From: Rhodobium gokarnense
GTDB taxonomy: Bacteria; Pseudomonadota; Alphaproteobacteria; Rhizobiales; Rhodobiaceae
DNA length: 64,000 nucleotides
Direction of reading: 5' to 3'
Assembly (NCBI RefSeq): GCF_025961475.1
Contig: NZ_JAOQNS010000008.1
Coordinates: forward strand, 1-64,000
Shown one piece after another: positions 25,940 through 34,804 of the stretch; positions within the stretch are counted from its first letter, which is position 1, and each line of letters opens with the position of its first letter. The translations under genes were made by a program, and so were the position numbers. The notes under the pieces were generated by a model. That model did not search any database. It saw nothing but the letters and a program-made list of their open reading frames with translations, and had not been told where the DNA came from.

Positions 25940-27235
25940 ATGCCCTCCATTGCGGAGACCAATATTCCCGAGGCGGCGACCAGGCGAGAAAAGAAAGACC
26001 TCTACGAACTGGGCGAGATTCCGCCGCTCGGACATGTGCCGAAGAACATGTATGGCTGGGTGATCCGGCGCGAGCGCCACGGCCCGCCCGAAGAGGCCAT
26101 GCAGCTCGAGGTCGTGCCGACCTGGGAGATCGACAGCCACGACGTGCTGGTCCTGGTGATGGCCGCCGGCGTCAACTACAACGGCATCTGGGCCGGGCTC
26201 GGCGTGCCGGTATCGCCCTTCGACGGCCACAAGGCGCCGTACCACATTGCCGGCTCCGATGCCTCCGGCATCGTCTGGGCCGTCGGCGACAAGGTCACGC
26301 GCTGGAAGGTCGGCGACGAGGTCGTCATCCACTGCAACCAGGACAATGGCGACGACGAGGAATGCAATGGCGGCGACCCGATGTTCTCGCCGAGCCAGCG
26401 CATCTGGGGCTACGAGACGCCCGACGGATCCTTCTCCCAGTTCACCCGCGTCCAGGCCCAGCAGCTCATGCCGCGCCCGCAGCACCTGACCTGGGAGGAA
26501 TCGGCCTGCTACACGCTGACGCTGGCGACCGCCTACCGGATGCTGTTCGGCCACCATCCGCACGAACTGAAGCCCGGCCAGAACGTCCTCGTCTGGGGCG
26601 CCTCGGGCGGCCTCGGCTCCTACGCCATCCAGCTCATCAACACCGCCGGCGGCAACGCCATCGGCGTCATTTCCGACGAGGACAAGCGTGACTTCGTCAT
26701 GCAGCTCGGCGCCAAGGGCGTGATCAACCGCAAGGACTTCTCCTGCTGGGGCCAGTTGCCGACGGTCAACTCGCCCGAATACGCCGAATGGTTCAAGGAA
26801 GTGCGCAAGTTCGGCAAGGCGATCTGGGACATCACCGGCAAGGGCAACAACGTCGATATCGTCTTCGAGCACCCCGGCGAGGCGACCTTCCCGGTCTCCA
26901 CCTTCGTCTGCAAGAAGGGCGGCATGGTGGTGATCTGCGCCGGCACCTCCGGCTTCAACTGCACCTTCGACGTGCGCTACATGTGGATGCACCAGAAGCG
27001 CCTGCAGGGCTCCCACTTCGCCCACCTGAAACAGGCCGCCGCGGCCAACAAGCTGATGATCGAGCGCCGGCTCGATCCCTACATGTCCGAGGTCTTCCCC
27101 TGGGAGCAGATCCCCAAGGCCCACACCAAGATGTGGAAGAACCAGCACGCCCCCGGCAACATGGCGGTGCTGGTCAACGCGCCGAAGACGGGCCTGCGCA
27201 CCTACGAGGACGTGCTGGAAGCCTGCGAGTCGTAA
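25940..27235 (+). CDS. ccr: crotonyl-CoA carboxylase/reductase
   Basis: A 431-residue zinc-free medium-chain dehydrogenase/reductase that reductively carboxylates crotonyl-CoA to ethylmalonyl-CoA with NADPH and CO2, the key reaction of the ethylmalonyl-CoA pathway for acetyl-CoA assimilation. The N-terminal KDLYELGEIPPLGHVPKNMY, residues 17-36, is characteristic, and the Rossmann motif lies in LVWGASGGLGSYAIQL. An AGGGGAG site precedes the ATG at 25940. Ecm is encoded nearby on the other strand, which supports the assignment. The hairpin at 27251-27279 probably ends its transcript. Confidence 0.96.
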   Translation: MPSIAETNIPEAATRREKKDLYELGEIPPLGHVPKNMYGWVIRRERHGPPEEAMQLEVVPTWEIDSHDVLVLVMAAGVNYNGIWAGLGVPVSPFDGHKAPYHIAGSDASGIVWAVGDKVTRWKVGDEVVIHCNQDNGDDEECNGGDPMFSPSQRIWGYETPDGSFSQFTRVQAQQLMPRPQHLTWEESACYTLTLATAYRMLFGHHPHELKPGQNVLVWGASGGLGSYAIQLINTAGGNAIGVISDEDKRDFVMQLGAKGVINRKDFSCWGQLPTVNSPEYAEWFKEVRKFGKAIWDITGKGNNVDIVFEHPGEATFPVSTFVCKKGGMVVICAGTSGFNCTFDVRYMWMHQKRLQGSHFAHLKQAAAANKLMIERRLDPYMSEVFPWEQIPKAHTKMWKNQHAPGNMAVLVNAPKTGLRTYEDVLEACES

Positions 27236-27250
27236 GGCGGCAAGATAGTA

Positions 27251-27279
27251 CCGGGCGTTGCGGTCGACGCGACGCCCGG
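27251..27279 (+). terminator. stem-loop after ccr
   Basis: CCGGGCGTTGCG pairs with CGCGACGCCCGG (12 bp with one G-T pair) around a 5-nt loop, 15 bases after the ccr stop. No T-run follows, so it may act with Rho or simply protect the 3' end. Confidence 0.5.
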
Positions 27280-27441
27280 CGCCATTCCCGCCGGCAGCGG
27301 GCGGGCCCCGCCCGCACGATCCGGCGTGTATCAGCGCGCCGGTTTCCCTTCCCTCTTTCCCCGAACGCCGATAGAAGATGGGCTCGCCGTCCCGCCGTTG
27401 CGGGGCGGTGCCTTTCGCCATGACGACCCGCGGGAGAACGC

Positions 27442-30360
27442 GTGACACATCCGGGGACCGACGCCACCGACACCGCACCGCCGACCGGCCGCGGCCGTGC
27501 CGCCAGGGCGATCGCGCTGGCCGCCGCCCTTGCCGCAGGCCTTGTCCTGGCGGCAGCTCCCGTCCATGCGCAGCAATCCGGCGATGCCGCGACGGTTCCG
27601 GTAGAAAGCAAGGCCGCCCCCGCCGCGTCGCAGACGCCGGATCAATCGGCGCCGGACAAGGCAACACGCGACACGCCGCCTCCGGCCGACGCCGTGGTGC
27701 AGCCGAGGGCGCGCCCCCTCGACATGCCGATCGACCACCGCGAAGACCGGAACGGCGGCAACGGGGACAGCGCGAAGAGTGGCCCGGCCGATGCCGGCCC
27801 GGCATCACAAGGCACGCCGCCCCCCTCCGGCAACAGCCGGGGTGCCGACGCGCCCGACGCTGAGAACGCCCCGGAAAACGCATCGGCGAACCCGCCCGAG
27901 GCCGCGCCGGCCGACGCCGCCGAAGGCGAGGCCGAGGCCGAGCTGCGCACCACCACGCCCCTCGCCATTCCGATGGCCGAGGTCCGCAAGAAGCTGGAAG
28001 CCTGGGAACGCAACCTCAACCAGATGACGGCCGCGCTGCAGCGCGAGGGCCTGACCAACCGGGACCTCAACGAGTTGCAGGGCAATCTGGAGGTGCTCCG
28101 GCTCGACACCCTGCAGACCCAGAAGTCGATCAGCCCGGCGGTCGATGCCCTCAATGCCCGCATCCAGCAGCTTGCCCCGGCCGAGGACGAAACGGTCGAG
28201 TCCAAGGAGGTCAAGGACACCCGGACCGAGCTGGAGAAGGAACGCGCCCAGCTCGAAGGCCTCGTCAAGCAGATCGGCGTCGCGACACTGCGCGCCGAGG
28301 AACTGGTCGCCGCCGTCAACGACCGCAAGCGGACCCTCTTTGCCCGCCGCCTGTTCGAGCGCGAGCGCAGCATTGCCGACCCGACGCTCTGGCTCAACGC
28401 CTTCAACGACCTGCCGGCGGCGCTCGGCAGCCTCGCGCTCCTGGCGGTCGACTGGTGGGGGCTCCTGAAGGCGCAGATCGGCGAGATCGCCGGTATCGTG
28501 CTGATCGCCATGGGCGGCCTTATCCTGGCGCTGGTCGCCTTCTTCCACCGCCTGCTGCTGCGCAAGTCGAAACGCATGGCGCTGACCGAGGAGCCGCCGC
28601 TCCTGAAAAAGGTGTGGGCGGCGCTGGTCGTCATGCTGGTCAACATGATGCTGCCGCTGCTCGGCGTCGGCGTCTTTTTCGGCATCATCGAGGTGATCGG
28701 CGCCTCGCCGGACCGGATCGACAACTTCTCGTGGACGATCATCTTCACCGTCCTGACCCTGTCCGCCACCCACGGCCTGACCCGCGCCATCCTGGCGCCC
28801 GGCCGACCGAACTGGCGCATGGTGCCGCTGACCGACGGCGCCGTCGACCGGCTGATCATCCTGATCTTTTCCATCGCCCTGATGCTGGCGGCCAACGTGC
28901 TGCTCGACGGCATCGCCCGCAATCTCTTTGCACCGATCTCGCTGACGCTGCTCGTCCATGGCAGCTTCGCCGTCGTCTACCACCTGCTGATCCTGTCCAG
29001 CGTCAGGATCGTCGCCCGCGGGCGCATTGCCTCCGGCGCCGACGAGCAGGCGAGCCCGGGGCGGTTCTGGTCCTGGTTCATCCCGCTGGTCACGCTCGCC
29101 TCGATCGCCGGCCTCGTCGGCACCGTGCTCGGCTTCATCGCCTTCGGCTGGTTCGTCGCCATCCAGATCATCTGGACGGTCACCGTGCTGTCGCTCCTGC
29201 ACCTGCTCCTGATCTTCGTCGACGAGACCCTGACGACGGGACTGAGGAACGCGGCGGCGGCCCGCATCGAAGCCGGCGACAGTCTCGTCTCCCAGGCCCG
29301 CAGCGAACAGGTCGGCGTCATCCTGTCCGGCCTCTTCCGGATCATCCTGATGGGCCTTGCCGCGGTCCTGATCCTGACGCCCTGGGGCGTCCAGTCGACC
29401 AAGCTGCTCGGCTCCCTGGAGGCGTTGTTCTTCGGCATCAAGGTCGGCGACGTCACGTTCTCGCTGTCCGCCGTCCTGATCGCGCTCGGCATCTTCCTTG
29501 TCGGCTACGCCTTCACCCGCTCGATCCAGAGCTGGATGGAGAACCGCCTGCTGCCGAGCACCAGCCTCGACATCGGCCTGAAGACCTCGATCAAGACCGC
29601 GGTCGGCTATGTCGGCGTCATCATCGCCGGCATGATCGCCTTTTCCTATATCGGCCTCGATTTACAGAACATCGCCATCGTCGCCGGCGCGCTCTCCGTC
29701 GGCATCGGCTTCGGCCTGCAGTCGATCGTCAACAACTTCGTCTCCGGCCTGATCCTTCTGGCCGAACGGCCGATCAAGGTCGGCGACTGGATCGTCGTCG
29801 GCTCCGAACAGGGCTTCGTCAAGCGCATCAACGTGCGCGCCACGGAGATCGAGACCTTCGACCGCGCCGCCGTCATCGTGCCGAACTCCGATCTCATCTC
29901 CGGTGTCGTCAAGAACTGGATGCACAACGACGTCACCGGCCGCATCATCGTGCCCGTCGGCGTCGCCTATGGCAGCGATCCCGACGAGGTGCGCGAGATC
30001 CTGATGGAATGCGCCCGCGACGAGAAGATGATCCTCGCCTATCCGGCGCCGAGCGTGTTCTTCATGGATTTCGGCGACAGCTCGCTGAATTTCGAGCTGC
30101 GCTGCTACGTCTCCGACGTCGGCTACCTGCTCGGCACCGCCAGCGACCTGCGCTTCAAGATCTACCGACGCTTCGCCGAAGCCGGCGTCGAGATTCCGTT
30201 CCCGCAGCGCGACATCAACCTGCGCGATATGGACCGGCTGGAAAAACTGATGGACAAGCGCAAGGCCGGACGCGCCAGGCCGAAGACGGCGGAGCCCCCG
30301 CGCGACGACCGGCCGAGCTATGCCGACATCGATCCGAACGATGCGGATGGAGATGATTAA
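27442..30360 (+). CDS. DUF3772/MscS-type mechanosensitive channel protein
   Basis: A 972-residue inner-membrane protein. A signal peptide (about residues 20-44) precedes a disordered Pro/Ala/Asp-rich segment and a periplasmic coiled-coil region (about 175-290) matching DUF3772. Roughly ten transmembrane helices follow, ending with the MscS pore helix near residues 735-775 (IAIVAGALSVGIGFGLQ), the beta domain (ERPIKVGDWIVV) and the C-terminal alpha/beta domain. The architecture is that of the large MscK/DUF3772 channels, which release solutes on hypo-osmotic shock. The GTG start at 27442 has CGGGAG 6 bases upstream. The tail is Arg/Lys/Asp-rich. Confidence 0.92.
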   Translation: MTHPGTDATDTAPPTGRGRAARAIALAAALAAGLVLAAAPVHAQQSGDAATVPVESKAAPAASQTPDQSAPDKATRDTPPPADAVVQPRARPLDMPIDHREDRNGGNGDSAKSGPADAGPASQGTPPPSGNSRGADAPDAENAPENASANPPEAAPADAAEGEAEAELRTTTPLAIPMAEVRKKLEAWERNLNQMTAALQREGLTNRDLNELQGNLEVLRLDTLQTQKSISPAVDALNARIQQLAPAEDETVESKEVKDTRTELEKERAQLEGLVKQIGVATLRAEELVAAVNDRKRTLFARRLFERERSIADPTLWLNAFNDLPAALGSLALLAVDWWGLLKAQIGEIAGIVLIAMGGLILALVAFFHRLLLRKSKRMALTEEPPLLKKVWAALVVMLVNMMLPLLGVGVFFGIIEVIGASPDRIDNFSWTIIFTVLTLSATHGLTRAILAPGRPNWRMVPLTDGAVDRLIILIFSIALMLAANVLLDGIARNLFAPISLTLLVHGSFAVVYHLLILSSVRIVARGRIASGADEQASPGRFWSWFIPLVTLASIAGLVGTVLGFIAFGWFVAIQIIWTVTVLSLLHLLLIFVDETLTTGLRNAAAARIEAGDSLVSQARSEQVGVILSGLFRIILMGLAAVLILTPWGVQSTKLLGSLEALFFGIKVGDVTFSLSAVLIALGIFLVGYAFTRSIQSWMENRLLPSTSLDIGLKTSIKTAVGYVGVIIAGMIAFSYIGLDLQNIAIVAGALSVGIGFGLQSIVNNFVSGLILLAERPIKVGDWIVVGSEQGFVKRINVRATEIETFDRAAVIVPNSDLISGVVKNWMHNDVTGRIIVPVGVAYGSDPDEVREILMECARDEKMILAYPAPSVFFMDFGDSSLNFELRCYVSDVGYLLGTASDLRFKIYRRFAEAGVEIPFPQRDINLRDMDRLEKLMDKRKAGRARPKTAEPPRDDRPSYADIDPNDADGDD

Positions 30361-30412
30361 CCATGGCCGTGGTAGGACCGTCGGCGGGGCAAAAGGAACA
30401 GGGACACGATTT

Positions 30413-30949
30413 ATGCCTGAACGGCTTTTTCCGGCGCTGACGCGGCGCCGCCTTGCGGCAGCCTTCATCGCCGCCGCGCTCGGCCTTGGCGCCTGCACGG
30501 GGCCGGAGACGGTCTCGCCAATGTACCGCGAGCTCGACCGGCCCGGCGTCGACCTCGGCAACGACGTCGTCATCTACGAGGTCGTCAACTCCTACCGCGC
30601 CCGCAACGGCCTGAGGCCGCTCACCGCCGATCCCGTGCTGAACCGGCTGGCGAAAGAGCAGGCCGAGGCGATGGCCGAAAAGGCCGACGTCCGCATCGCC
30701 CTGACGGCGGACCGCAAGATCGACAAGCGCCTCGACGACGCCGGCTACGCCCACAAGGCCGCGGCGGAGAACGTCTCCGCCGGCTACCGCACGATCGCCG
30801 AGGCGTTTTCCGGCTGGCGCTCGTCGAAACAGCACGACGCGGTGCTGCGCCATCCGACCGCAACCAGAATGGGTGTTGCAACCGCCTACGTGCCGGGCAA
30901 CAAATACCGGGTGTTCTGGAGCCTCATCGTCGCCGAGCCCGCGGATTGA
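30413..30949 (+). CDS. CAP-domain (SCP/PR-1-like) lipoprotein
   Basis: A 178-residue exported protein. The signal peptide ends in a lipobox, LGAC with the cysteine near residue 27, so it is probably lipid-anchored. The CAP domain covers about residues 50-175, with VVNSYRARNGLRPLTADPVLNRLA at its start (residues 55-78) and the AENVSAG segment later. Bacterial CAP proteins have no single known function; some bind lipids or act at the envelope. It follows the channel gene by 52 bases and may be cotranscribed. The ATG at 30413 was chosen because it starts a clean lipoprotein signal. Confidence 0.88.
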   Translation: MPERLFPALTRRRLAAAFIAAALGLGACTGPETVSPMYRELDRPGVDLGNDVVIYEVVNSYRARNGLRPLTADPVLNRLAKEQAEAMAEKADVRIALTADRKIDKRLDDAGYAHKAAAENVSAGYRTIAEAFSGWRSSKQHDAVLRHPTATRMGVATAYVPGNKYRVFWSLIVAEPAD

Positions 30950-30985
30950 TGCCTCGTAGGAAGATCTCGATCTGTCAGACTTGAT

Positions 30986-31645
30986 CTAACATTCCTTTGG
31001 CGGTTCAATTTGTTTGATCTCGTCGGGCGAAGTCAGTTGTTTTTGCTCTTCTTTTTTGGCATTTCCGATTAGGCGCGCTATCGAGTCGACCCATTTCCTA
31101 AGCGGTTCGAGCTTTTCACCGATTTCACCTCCCAGTGATGCGGTCGCTAGCATGAAATCAGCGACGACCTCATATCGAGTTCGTACTCTTTCAATCTCAA
31201 TCTCAAGGTTATGTATTTTCTTAAAAATCGCATCTTTCTTGTTTTCTTCAATTTTTGAATCACGAATTAACGTCTTAATTTTCGATACATAATTTATGAT
31301 TTCAGATCTTGTTTCGATATCAATTTGTACAGAATATTTTTTATTTCCTCGCCTCTTAATTTTCAGATGAAGCAATAATGCACCTACAGATGATAGAAAA
31401 TCGTCGAAATTTTGTATGTGGTATTCAATATTGGAATCGGGATTAATATAGCGCAAAGACCCTTTAAGCTCTAGGGTATTCAAAGATGTCATAATAGAAG
31501 TTATATAATAGTTTTTAAGCCTTCTATCAACAAGGTTCACACTTCTATTTTGTAAAATTAACTCATTACGAAACTCTTTTTCCAATAAAATGAATGCTTG
31601 AGCTGGATCATCCGGCAATTCAGCAAGAAATTCATCGGACAACAT
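30986..31645 (-). CDS. AT-rich orphan protein, function unknown
   Basis: A 219-residue, mostly helical, charged protein with no signal peptide and no transmembrane segment. It is rich in Ile, Lys, Asn and Glu, quite unlike its neighbours, and its DNA is strikingly AT-rich (about one third G+C by eye), which points to recent transfer. The C-terminal third (about residues 135-200) looks like a coiled coil, and the tail is Pro/Glu/Lys-rich. The start at 31645 has GGAGAGG 7 bases upstream; the frame continues to 31777 without support. It stands alone between a CAP lipoprotein gene and an acyl-CoA synthetase gene. I do not recognise the family and assign no function. Confidence 0.72.
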   Translation of the reverse strand: MLSDEFLAELPDDPAQAFILLEKEFRNELILQNRSVNLVDRRLKNYYITSIMTSLNTLELKGSLRYINPDSNIEYHIQNFDDFLSSVGALLLHLKIKRRGNKKYSVQIDIETRSEIINYVSKIKTLIRDSKIEENKKDAIFKKIHNLEIEIERVRTRYEVVADFMLATASLGGEIGEKLEPLRKWVDSIARLIGNAKKEEQKQLTSPDEIKQIEPPKEC

Positions 31646-31789
31646 GGAATCTGCCTCTCCAATGGGATCTCGACATGACCCGAAACCCACTTTGATTCTA
31701 TATGGGCTCAATCGTTTAGAATGACCAACGTGGCTACTCCAATAAGATGGTAAGCCGCAGAATACCATTTCAAACACTAGGTAAAACCC

Positions 31790-33451
31790 ATGCTGCCGCA
31801 GGCAACCGACTATGACGCCTTAAGGGCCGCGTTCCGCTGGCAGGTGCCGGAGCGCTACAACATCGCCCTTGACGCCTGCGACCGCTGGGCCGTGCGCGAT
31901 CCGGACCGCACGGCGATCATCCACGTCGCCCACGACGACAGCGTCACCGACGTCTCGTTCCGGTATCTGGCGGAAAGCTCCAACAGGCTCGCCAACGCGC
32001 TCGCCGCCCACGGCATCGGCCGCGGCGACCGGGTCGGCATCCTGTTGCCGCAGATGCCGGAGACGGCGATCGCCCATTTCGCCATCTACAAGCGCGCGGC
32101 CGTCGCCGTGCCGCTCGCCGCCCTATTCGGCGTCGACGCGCTGCGCTACCGGCTCGGCGATTCCGGCGCCAAGGCGCTGGTGACCGATGCTTCGGGCGTC
32201 GAAAAGATCGCCGCGCTCGCCGACGAGTTGGAAAACCTCACCCTTGTCATCTCCGTAGACGGACCGGCAAGCGCCGGGCGCATCCCCGTCGTCGGCCTTG
32301 CCGACCTCCTGGAAAAGGCAAACGACATCGCCGACGTCGCCGACACCGGCCCCGACGATCCGGCGATGATGATCTACACCTCCGGCACCACGGGGCCGCC
32401 GAAGGGCGCGCTGCACGGCCACCGCGTCCTCCTCGGCCATCTGCCGGGCGTGGAGATGCCGCACGAGTTTCTGCCCCGGGCCGGCGACCGGCTCTGGACG
32501 CCGGCCGACTGGGCCTGGGCCGGCGGGCTCCTCAACGTCCTGTTGCCGGCGTTGCATTTCGGCGTCCCGGTGCTGTGCCACGCCTTTGAGGGTTTCGACC
32601 CGGAACGGGCATTCCGGCTGATGGCCGAGCACCGGGTCAAGAACGCCTTCATCCCGCCGACGGCCCTGAAGCTGCTGCGCGCCGTCGACGATCCCAACGC
32701 CCGCCACGACCTTGACCTCAGGACCATCGGCTCCGGCGGCGAATCCCTCGGCCGCGAGGTCTATGAGTGGGGCCGGGAGGTCCTCGGCCTGACCATCAAC
32801 GAGTTCTACGGCCAGACCGAGTGCAACCTTGTGCTTTCCTCCTGCGCCGCCATCGGCGTAACCAGGATCGGCGCCATCGGCAAGCCGGTGCCGGGCCACG
32901 ACGTCGCCGTCATCAACGCCACCGGCGAGGCGGCGCCCCGCGGCACCCTCGGCCAGATAGCCGTCGCCCGACCCGACCCGGTAATGTTCCTCACCTACTG
33001 GAACAATCCGCAAGCGACGGAGGAGAAATTCGTCGGCGACTGGATGCTGACCGGCGACCAGGGGATCATGGACGAGGACGGCTACGTCCATTTCGTCGGC
33101 CGCGACGACGACGTCATCACCTCGTCCGGCTACCGCATCGGCCCTGGCGAGATCGAGGACTGCCTGATCAGCCACCCGGCCGTCAAACTCGCTGCCGCCG
33201 TCGGCAAGCCCGATCCGGTGCGCACGGAAATCGTCAAGGCCTACGTGGTGCTGGCGCCGGGCGAGACACCGAGCGAGGAACTCGCCGACGCCATCCGCGA
33301 CCACGTCCGCACCCGGCTCTCCGCCCACGAATATCCCCGCGAGGTCGCCTTCGTGACCGAAATGCCGCTCACCACCACCGGCAAGGTCATCCGCCGGACG
33401 TTTCGCGAAGAGGCACGGAAGGAAGCGGCGGCGAATGAGGGCAGCCGATAA
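31790..33451 (+). CDS. acyl-CoA synthetase (AMP-forming)
   Basis: A 553-residue adenylate-forming enzyme that activates a carboxylic acid to its CoA thioester via an acyl-AMP. The P-loop TSGTTGPPKG lies near residue 198, the YGQTE motif near 341, the hinge segment GDWMLTGDQG near 420 and the C-terminal lysine in TTTGKVIRR near 530. The sequence resembles medium-chain/acetoacetate-type AMP ligases of Rhizobiales. The chain length cannot be set from sequence. A weak AGG site precedes the ATG at 31790. It borders the AT-rich orphan, transcribed divergently. Confidence 0.9.
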   Translation: MLPQATDYDALRAAFRWQVPERYNIALDACDRWAVRDPDRTAIIHVAHDDSVTDVSFRYLAESSNRLANALAAHGIGRGDRVGILLPQMPETAIAHFAIYKRAAVAVPLAALFGVDALRYRLGDSGAKALVTDASGVEKIAALADELENLTLVISVDGPASAGRIPVVGLADLLEKANDIADVADTGPDDPAMMIYTSGTTGPPKGALHGHRVLLGHLPGVEMPHEFLPRAGDRLWTPADWAWAGGLLNVLLPALHFGVPVLCHAFEGFDPERAFRLMAEHRVKNAFIPPTALKLLRAVDDPNARHDLDLRTIGSGGESLGREVYEWGREVLGLTINEFYGQTECNLVLSSCAAIGVTRIGAIGKPVPGHDVAVINATGEAAPRGTLGQIAVARPDPVMFLTYWNNPQATEEKFVGDWMLTGDQGIMDEDGYVHFVGRDDDVITSSGYRIGPGEIEDCLISHPAVKLAAAVGKPDPVRTEIVKAYVVLAPGETPSEELADAIRDHVRTRLSAHEYPREVAFVTEMPLTTTGKVIRRTFREEARKEAAANEGSR

Positions 33452-33457
33452 GCCGCG

Positions 33458-33579
33458 CTGGATTGCCGCGTCGGCCTTCCCAGGCTCGCGTCACGCGCCG
33501 CTCCCCGTCCTTTGGACCCTCGCAATGACGTTGGGATTATTACGAAAATCGTCATTGCGAGCGGAGCGGAGCAATCCAG
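33458..33579. repeat. inverted pair of CGTCATTGCGAG...GCAATCCAG elements
   Basis: The left copy begins CTGGATTGC (33458) and ends CTCGCAATGACG (33519-33530); the right copy begins CGTCATTGCGAG (33550-33561) and ends GCAATCCAG at 33579. The two face each other and can form a long hairpin. A related pair lies at 51810-51914. This family is a very common intergenic repeat in alphaproteobacteria. Here it sits between the acyl-CoA synthetase and the convergent FemAB-like gene. Confidence 0.8.
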
Positions 33580-33621
33580 AAGCCACTGCGGTTCGGCGAA
33601 CTCAAACGCCTGTCCGAAACC

Positions 33622-34800
33622 CTACCCCCGCTTCAACCGGTCCCGCACCGTCCCCGCCAGCCGCTTGGCGAGCGTCCGTGAGCGCTGGTAGGCGTCCGCT
33701 TCAGCCGCCGCCAGCCGGAACCGCGTGCGCGAGGCTCCCGCCGGGACCAGCAGCGTACCGATGGTGCGCCGCTCGTGCCAGATGTGGTCGACAATGGGAT
33801 GGCCGGCATCGGCGAGGGAATCGATGCGGTTGACGTAAACGTCATCAAGGACTGCCTCGGTCAGGCCGAGGAGCGCCAGGAAGCCGGGCGATTGAGCCGC
33901 GAACGCCATGTCGTGCGCCATCTTCCAGGTGAAGACGTCGCCGCCGTCGACCAGCGAGACGACGATGCCGACGGGCCGACCGTCGATCCGGTAGGCGTCG
34001 ATCCTGACGCCGCCGATTTCGGCAAGTCCCGCGATCGCCTCCTGCGCGAACGTCGTGATCCTGGCATCGCAGGCGAGTGCCGTGCCCCTGTCCCCCTTCC
34101 AGCCGGCCGCTTCGAGCCGAAGGAAGTCCGCAAAGGCAGAGGCGACGGCACCGGGCTCCGTGGCCGTCGTGAAGGTGACGACGCCATGGCGGGCGAGCCG
34201 GCGCAGGAACCGCCGCTCGTTGCGCCGCCGGCAGGGCGACAGCACCGTCTGGCGGTAGGCCTCGGCGGACAGCGGGCTTTCCAGAAGCGCGCGCCGGTGG
34301 ACATTGAGGGAAACGGGCACCGCCCCCAGCACCGGCGCATGGCGCCGCAGCGCCGTGCCGACGGGCCCGTCGAGGCTGAGCTCCGGAAAGGCAAGGGCGC
34401 CGCCGGAGCCGGGCGCGAGCAGGGCCGCAACGGCGGCATCCACCGCGTCCCGGTCGATGAGCGGCGTGCCGAGCGGCGCGTAGGGATGCGTCCAGACGGA
34501 CGAGGACGCACCGAAAACGCCGAAGCCGAGCGAGCCGCGAACGACCGGGGCGAGCCCGAGCAGCCGTCCGGTGCGATCCCACACCCGGCGCACGGCGATC
34601 CCCTTCGGCTGAAGCGCCGCAATCGCCGGCAGCAGGAACTCCGGCCGGAAGAACGGATTAGGCTCCGCCGCCCGGTCGGCAAGCTCGTGCCAAGCGGCGC
34701 GGTCCGCGGCGGCGGCCGCGACCGGCACCGTCTCGCAGGCAAAAGGCTGTGGACCGGGTGCGGAGTCGCCAAGGATCGGCCTGTCAGGAATGCAATCCAT
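33622..34800 (-). CDS. FemAB/GNAT-like acyltransferase (BioF2-like domain)
   Basis: A 392-residue cytoplasmic protein with the double-GNAT fold of the FemAB/CelD family (PF13480 type). The core around residues 195-335 includes CRRRNERRFLRRLARHG, the FLRLEAAGWKGDRG segment and VDGGDVFTWKMAHD. Relatives are often encoded in polysaccharide or lipid biosynthesis loci. The ATG at 34800 has GGAG 9 bases upstream, and the gene starts 4 bases after the flippase gene stops, so the two form an operon. It may therefore modify an exported polysaccharide precursor; that is inference. Confidence 0.82.
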   Translation of the reverse strand: MDCIPDRPILGDSAPGPQPFACETVPVAAAAADRAAWHELADRAAEPNPFFRPEFLLPAIAALQPKGIAVRRVWDRTGRLLGLAPVVRGSLGFGVFGASSSVWTHPYAPLGTPLIDRDAVDAAVAALLAPGSGGALAFPELSLDGPVGTALRRHAPVLGAVPVSLNVHRRALLESPLSAEAYRQTVLSPCRRRNERRFLRRLARHGVVTFTTATEPGAVASAFADFLRLEAAGWKGDRGTALACDARITTFAQEAIAGLAEIGGVRIDAYRIDGRPVGIVVSLVDGGDVFTWKMAHDMAFAAQSPGFLALLGLTEAVLDDVYVNRIDSLADAGHPIVDHIWHERRTIGTLLVPAGASRTRFRLAAAEADAYQRSRTLAKRLAGTVRDRLKRG

Positions 34801-34804
34801 TGGC

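Noticed and set aside
25523-27883. 786-codon minus-strand open frame
   Set aside because: It is antisense to ccr; ccr has a ribosome site, full-length family match and conserved motifs.
31646-31777. Upstream extension of the AT-rich orphan protein to 31777
   Set aside because: The extra codons have no ribosome site and a composition unlike the rest of the protein, whereas the ATG at 31645 has a good one.
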